Shown here piece after piece: positions 61,440 through 64,000 of a DNA stretch of 64,000 nt (its first letter is position 1; the number at the start of each line of letters is the position of its first letter). The notes below the pieces were generated by a model that was given only the letters and a program-made list of their open reading frames with translations, ran no database searches and was not told where the DNA came from. The stretch spans positions 4,588,001 to 4,652,000 of the forward strand of contig CBDDJS010000001.1 in assembly GCA_965229785.1 (NCBI GenBank), read 5' to 3'. Origin of the DNA: JAWPMT01 sp965229785 (lineage in GTDB: Bacteria; Bacteroidota; Bacteroidia; Cytophagales; Cyclobacteriaceae). The position numbers and the translations under genes were made by a program.

Positions 61440-64000
61440 TGATCAGAATTTTTTGCTTACTTCTGTATTCTCCGTTTGTCGATGACACCTGAACTTCAAG
61501 GAAATATAGTCCAGACTTTAATCGATCATCAATAGCAATATTCAGGGTACTCACGCCTGTAGCTTCCAATATCTCTTCCGCACCCAATATTTCCTTACCA
61601 AACAAATCAAAAAGCTTCACCTTCACATCAGCTCCTGCCTGTGCTATAAGGTTGAGACCAATTTGATCGGTTACCGGGTTTGGATATACCTGACCTACCG
61701 CCACTACATGGTCAGCAAGCACCTCTTCTTTGAGGTCTTCCGGGCCGTAAAAGAACAACAAGTCATTGGCCCCTTTCGATACAGAAAGAGAAGTCTGACC
61801 TTGGATCTTCATATCGATGAAGCGCAGACTTACCGGATCAAACAAATACAATGATCGCGCCAAACTGGTAATGGATTCATGATCCCATTCCAGTGTCATT
61901 ACACCATCACGAACCGCATGCAGCGATGTATTCCATACATTCACCAAATCCGGTGCTTTAACTGCATTTCGGATCACTGTTAATTCATCGTCAATCTCAT
62001 GCTGCAGGCGAATGTAATTACCGGGTGCTGGAAGAACATACTGATCGTAAACATCTTCGCCATCTACAGCATCTTCTTTGATACCAAATCCACCCAGGCT
62101 TAGTTGATTACCTTGTTTAATAGTGAAGTTCAGCCTCCAGCTATCCTCCTCTACAATTTCATCCCATCTTGTCAGTTCCATTCGGCCTCCGGAATTAGAA
62201 GGGATCTCATCATTCATGGGGAAAGCGAAACTGGATACATTCTCTGTCACTCGGATGAAAGCGCCATCGAATCGCTCCATGGTAGAAGGACTTGAAACAA
62301 ACTGACCATTTTTGAATAACCGAATGTCATTGATCACACTGGCATCAGTAATGTTCCCAACCGCCAGGTTGTAGTCTCTGATAGACTCGATGCTAATGGG
62401 GAAGAGGTAAGGATTACCGATCATGTTCCATCCCGCACTAAGCGCCACGGTATGAGGATTATCACTGGAAGCTTCAACCGTTTCAGCAGAAACCACCTGA
62501 ATGTCCGCATCTTTTACCCCTACGATCAGATAGTAACCGGCACCGGGACTAAATGTGCTGCTTAATGTCAATTCCTGAAACCCGGAAGCATCCGAAGACC
62601 CATTTCTAAGTCCAACAATGCGATACTTGGTATTTTCATCTCCGCTAAAGAGTTCTGCCAAACCACCATGCTTCGCATTTTCCAATCCGCTCAATACATC
62701 ACTGAACCTTCCTGACTGGAATGGGAAAGCAATCAGGGAATAATCAGTAACGCTTTCACCTTCAAGCTTGATGTTAGCTTCAGATTTGAAATCTATAGGA
62801 TCTGAACTATCGAAGAAAATACCAATTGACCTGACTTCCGGTTCATTTGTATTGCCATCAAGGTCAGTGGCGGAGGCATAAAACTCAACGCCTACACTTC
62901 CAATGTCCGTCGCACTAAATTCGAAAGTATAACTACCATTTGAATTGACGGTTTGCGATACACGTTGGAATGAGCTTTCTGCTAGCTTTCTCCAGAAAAA
63001 GTCAACAGCTGTAATCTCAAACTGGTCCTGCACAGTGAATGAAACCGCATGTGGGCCTGAACCCTGTCTCACATTCTCATCGAATGTACCATAACGCACG
63101 TCCGGTGGCACAAGGTCGAAATAGAACGTATAGTCAGCAGTAGTAAAGTCAAGCGTGTTGAGTTCGGTGGATGTGAATGTGAGGTCACCCGGACTGTTGA
63201 GGGTTAACGAAATGCTCTCGGTACTTTGTGTGACAGAACTTACAATATCCGCCACAACAAAGAAGAACTGATCAGTTCCTGATCCAGGAAGTGCCGCATT
63301 AAACTCAGCGGTCATGGCACTTCCATCCACCACAAATGACCCGAGTTCCATATCCGCATTGACATCCAAAGCATTATCTGATGAGCTGAATACCCGGATA
63401 TTCTCAAACTTATCATTGATGGAAGAACTTCCGGAAATATTTAATCCCTGCAGACTCACACCAGTAACGTTTGCGTTGGCACTAAACACCATGATCGGCT
63501 GATTTTCTGCCGAAGCTTCGAAATTGGTAACAGAAACACTTCCTGGAGTATAAGTAGTGACCGCATTGAGTACGCTAATCAATGGCCCCGTCAGGCTTCC
63601 TTCTTGATTGACAAATCCGGATTCCTGCAGAAAGATGTTCGAAGCGTTCAGGGTAACCTGAAAATCTCCTTCTGCGGCAACAAATTTGGCCTGTGCCACA
63701 AGGAAGAAATATATCTGTTGTTGAGATAGGGAAACATTCAAACGAGAAACCGATAAAGTACTCCCGTCGGATGATGCCTGTGCGTCCACCACCTGATCTT
63801 CAGGAGACAGGTCAGGATTTGAGTCCACAGATCTGAACAATTTGAACGTCGACTCCTGCATAAATTCACGATAGTCCGCACTTAGATCAAATACCAGACT
63901 ATCCAGAGTACTATCGTCCGTGGCATTGATCCCAAAAGAAAAGAACACAACATTTTCTGTTCCTCCATCAATCTCTCCGGAAGCAATAGCCGGTTGGTTA
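61432..64000 (-). CDS. T9SS type A sorting-domain protein, N-terminus beyond the window
   Basis: The frame stays open to the window's right edge (reading NQPAIASGEIDGGTENVVFF just before the GTG at 63948), so the gene is longer than it appears and its start is outside. The visible part (about 856 residues) is a chain of Ig/Bap-like beta domains (VTLNASNIFLQ, VSLTLN-type strands, FSATDIGSVGVEFYASATD). The end carries the Por-secretion tail: VYPNPVTDQIGLNLIAQ, VKLFDLFGKEILG and LKSGLYFLEVQVSS. It should be exported by the T9SS to which porU and porV belong. It overlaps the small secreted gene by 8 bp. Confidence 0.9.
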   Translation of the reverse strand, partial: NQPAIASGEIDGGTENVVFFSFGINATDDSTLDSLVFDLSADYREFMQESTFKLFRSVDSNPDLSPEDQVVDAQASSDGSTLSVSRLNVSLSQQQIYFFLVAQAKFVAAEGDFQVTLNASNIFLQESGFVNQEGSLTGPLISVLNAVTTYTPGSVSVTNFEASAENQPIMVFSANANVTGVSLQGLNISGSSSINDKFENIRVFSSSDNALDVNADMELGSFVVDGSAMTAEFNAALPGSGTDQFFFVVADIVSSVTQSTESISLTLNSPGDLTFTSTELNTLDFTTADYTFYFDLVPPDVRYGTFDENVRQGSGPHAVSFTVQDQFEITAVDFFWRKLAESSFQRVSQTVNSNGSYTFEFSATDIGSVGVEFYASATDLDGNTNEPEVRSIGIFFDSSDPIDFKSEANIKLEGESVTDYSLIAFPFQSGRFSDVLSGLENAKHGGLAELFSGDENTKYRIVGLRNGSSDASGFQELTLSSTFSPGAGYYLIVGVKDADIQVVSAETVEASSDNPHTVALSAGWNMIGNPYLFPISIESIRDYNLAVGNITDASVINDIRLFKNGQFVSSPSTMERFDGAFIRVTENVSSFAFPMNDEIPSNSGGRMELTRWDEIVEEDSWRLNFTIKQGNQLSLGGFGIKEDAVDGEDVYDQYVLPAPGNYIRLQHEIDDELTVIRNAVKAPDLVNVWNTSLHAVRDGVMTLEWDHESITSLARSLYLFDPVSLRFIDMKIQGQTSLSVSKGANDLLFFYGPEDLKEEVLADHVVAVGQVYPNPVTDQIGLNLIAQAGADVKVKLFDLFGKEILGAEEILEATGVSTLNIAIDDRLKSGLYFLEVQVSSTNGEYRSKQKILIND

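Noticed and set aside
1..64000. CRISPR arrays, IS elements, rRNA or tRNA genes
   Set aside because: None was recognised on reading the window. A dedicated search was not possible, so single tRNA genes in coding-dense areas could have been missed.

Overview
The window looks like a contiguous piece of a Bacteroidota chromosome, most likely from the Cytophagales or a related marine/soil lineage (lineage is an inference; no rRNA marker is present). The signs are a SusC/SusD pair with a hybrid two-component regulator, two type IX secretion (T9SS) genes (porU, porV), a protein with a T9SS C-terminal sorting domain, DUF4249 lipoproteins behind a TonB-dependent receptor, WG repeats, LytS/LytTR regulation, and gene starts without obvious Shine-Dalgarno sequences. 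No IS element, prophage, CRISPR array, tRNA or rRNA was recognised.

Layout. 1-7.7 kb (minus): a SusD fragment cut by the window edge, SusC and a hybrid two-component system, i.e. a nutrient-uptake locus with its sensor; the gap before susC holds a strong 24-bp dyad and a direct repeat. 8-12.5 kb (plus): housekeeping run of sugar nucleotidyltransferase, galE, exodeoxyribonuclease III, gcvT and a ComB-like phosphatase. 12.5-12.9 kb: a gene-free stretch with a minus-strand terminator, a possible small RNA and a dyad. 12.9-16.7 kb (plus): small hypothetical protein, TPR histidine kinase, LuxR-type regulator, hypothetical protein. 16.7-24.1 kb (minus): DUF2721, MazG-like, lipoprotein, lipid A-type acyltransferase, YicC, a large TolB-like outer-membrane protein and an FAD oxidoreductase.

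24.2-31.4 kb (plus): metallo-hydrolase, pssA, porU, porV and an M16-like protein with no catalytic residues, tightly packed. 31.4-34.9 kb (minus): WG-repeat protein and hemA. 35-40 kb (plus): helix-hairpin-helix protein and a large SF1 helicase whose C-terminus looks like a decayed nuclease. 40-40.5 kb: a gene-free stretch carrying a decayed 0.2-kb tandem repeat and another minus-strand terminator. 40.5-43.1 kb (plus): DUF6940-like protein, unknown secreted protein, acetyltransferase. 43.1-45 kb (minus): LytTR regulator and LytS-type kinase, divergent from an operon (45.2-51 kb, plus) of a carboxypeptidase-regulatory-domain protein, an ABC ATPase and an ABC permease fused to an M1 aminopeptidase. 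Their shared intergenic region is rich in inverted repeats, including two stems that cross like a pseudoknot.

51-64 kb (minus): thioredoxin/TPR protein; an operon of TonB receptor, MG2/plug-like protein and three tandem DUF4249 lipoproteins; then a T9SS cargo protein (open at the right edge) overlapping a small secreted protein and a DUF4384 protein. No complete new defence or mobile system stands out. The best leads are the crossing-stem leader at 45.04-45.12 kb, the susC operator candidates, the catalytically dead M16 next to porV, the dead gluzincin-like domain at 19.8-23 kb, the helicase with its vestigial nuclease, and the decayed repeat at 40 kb.
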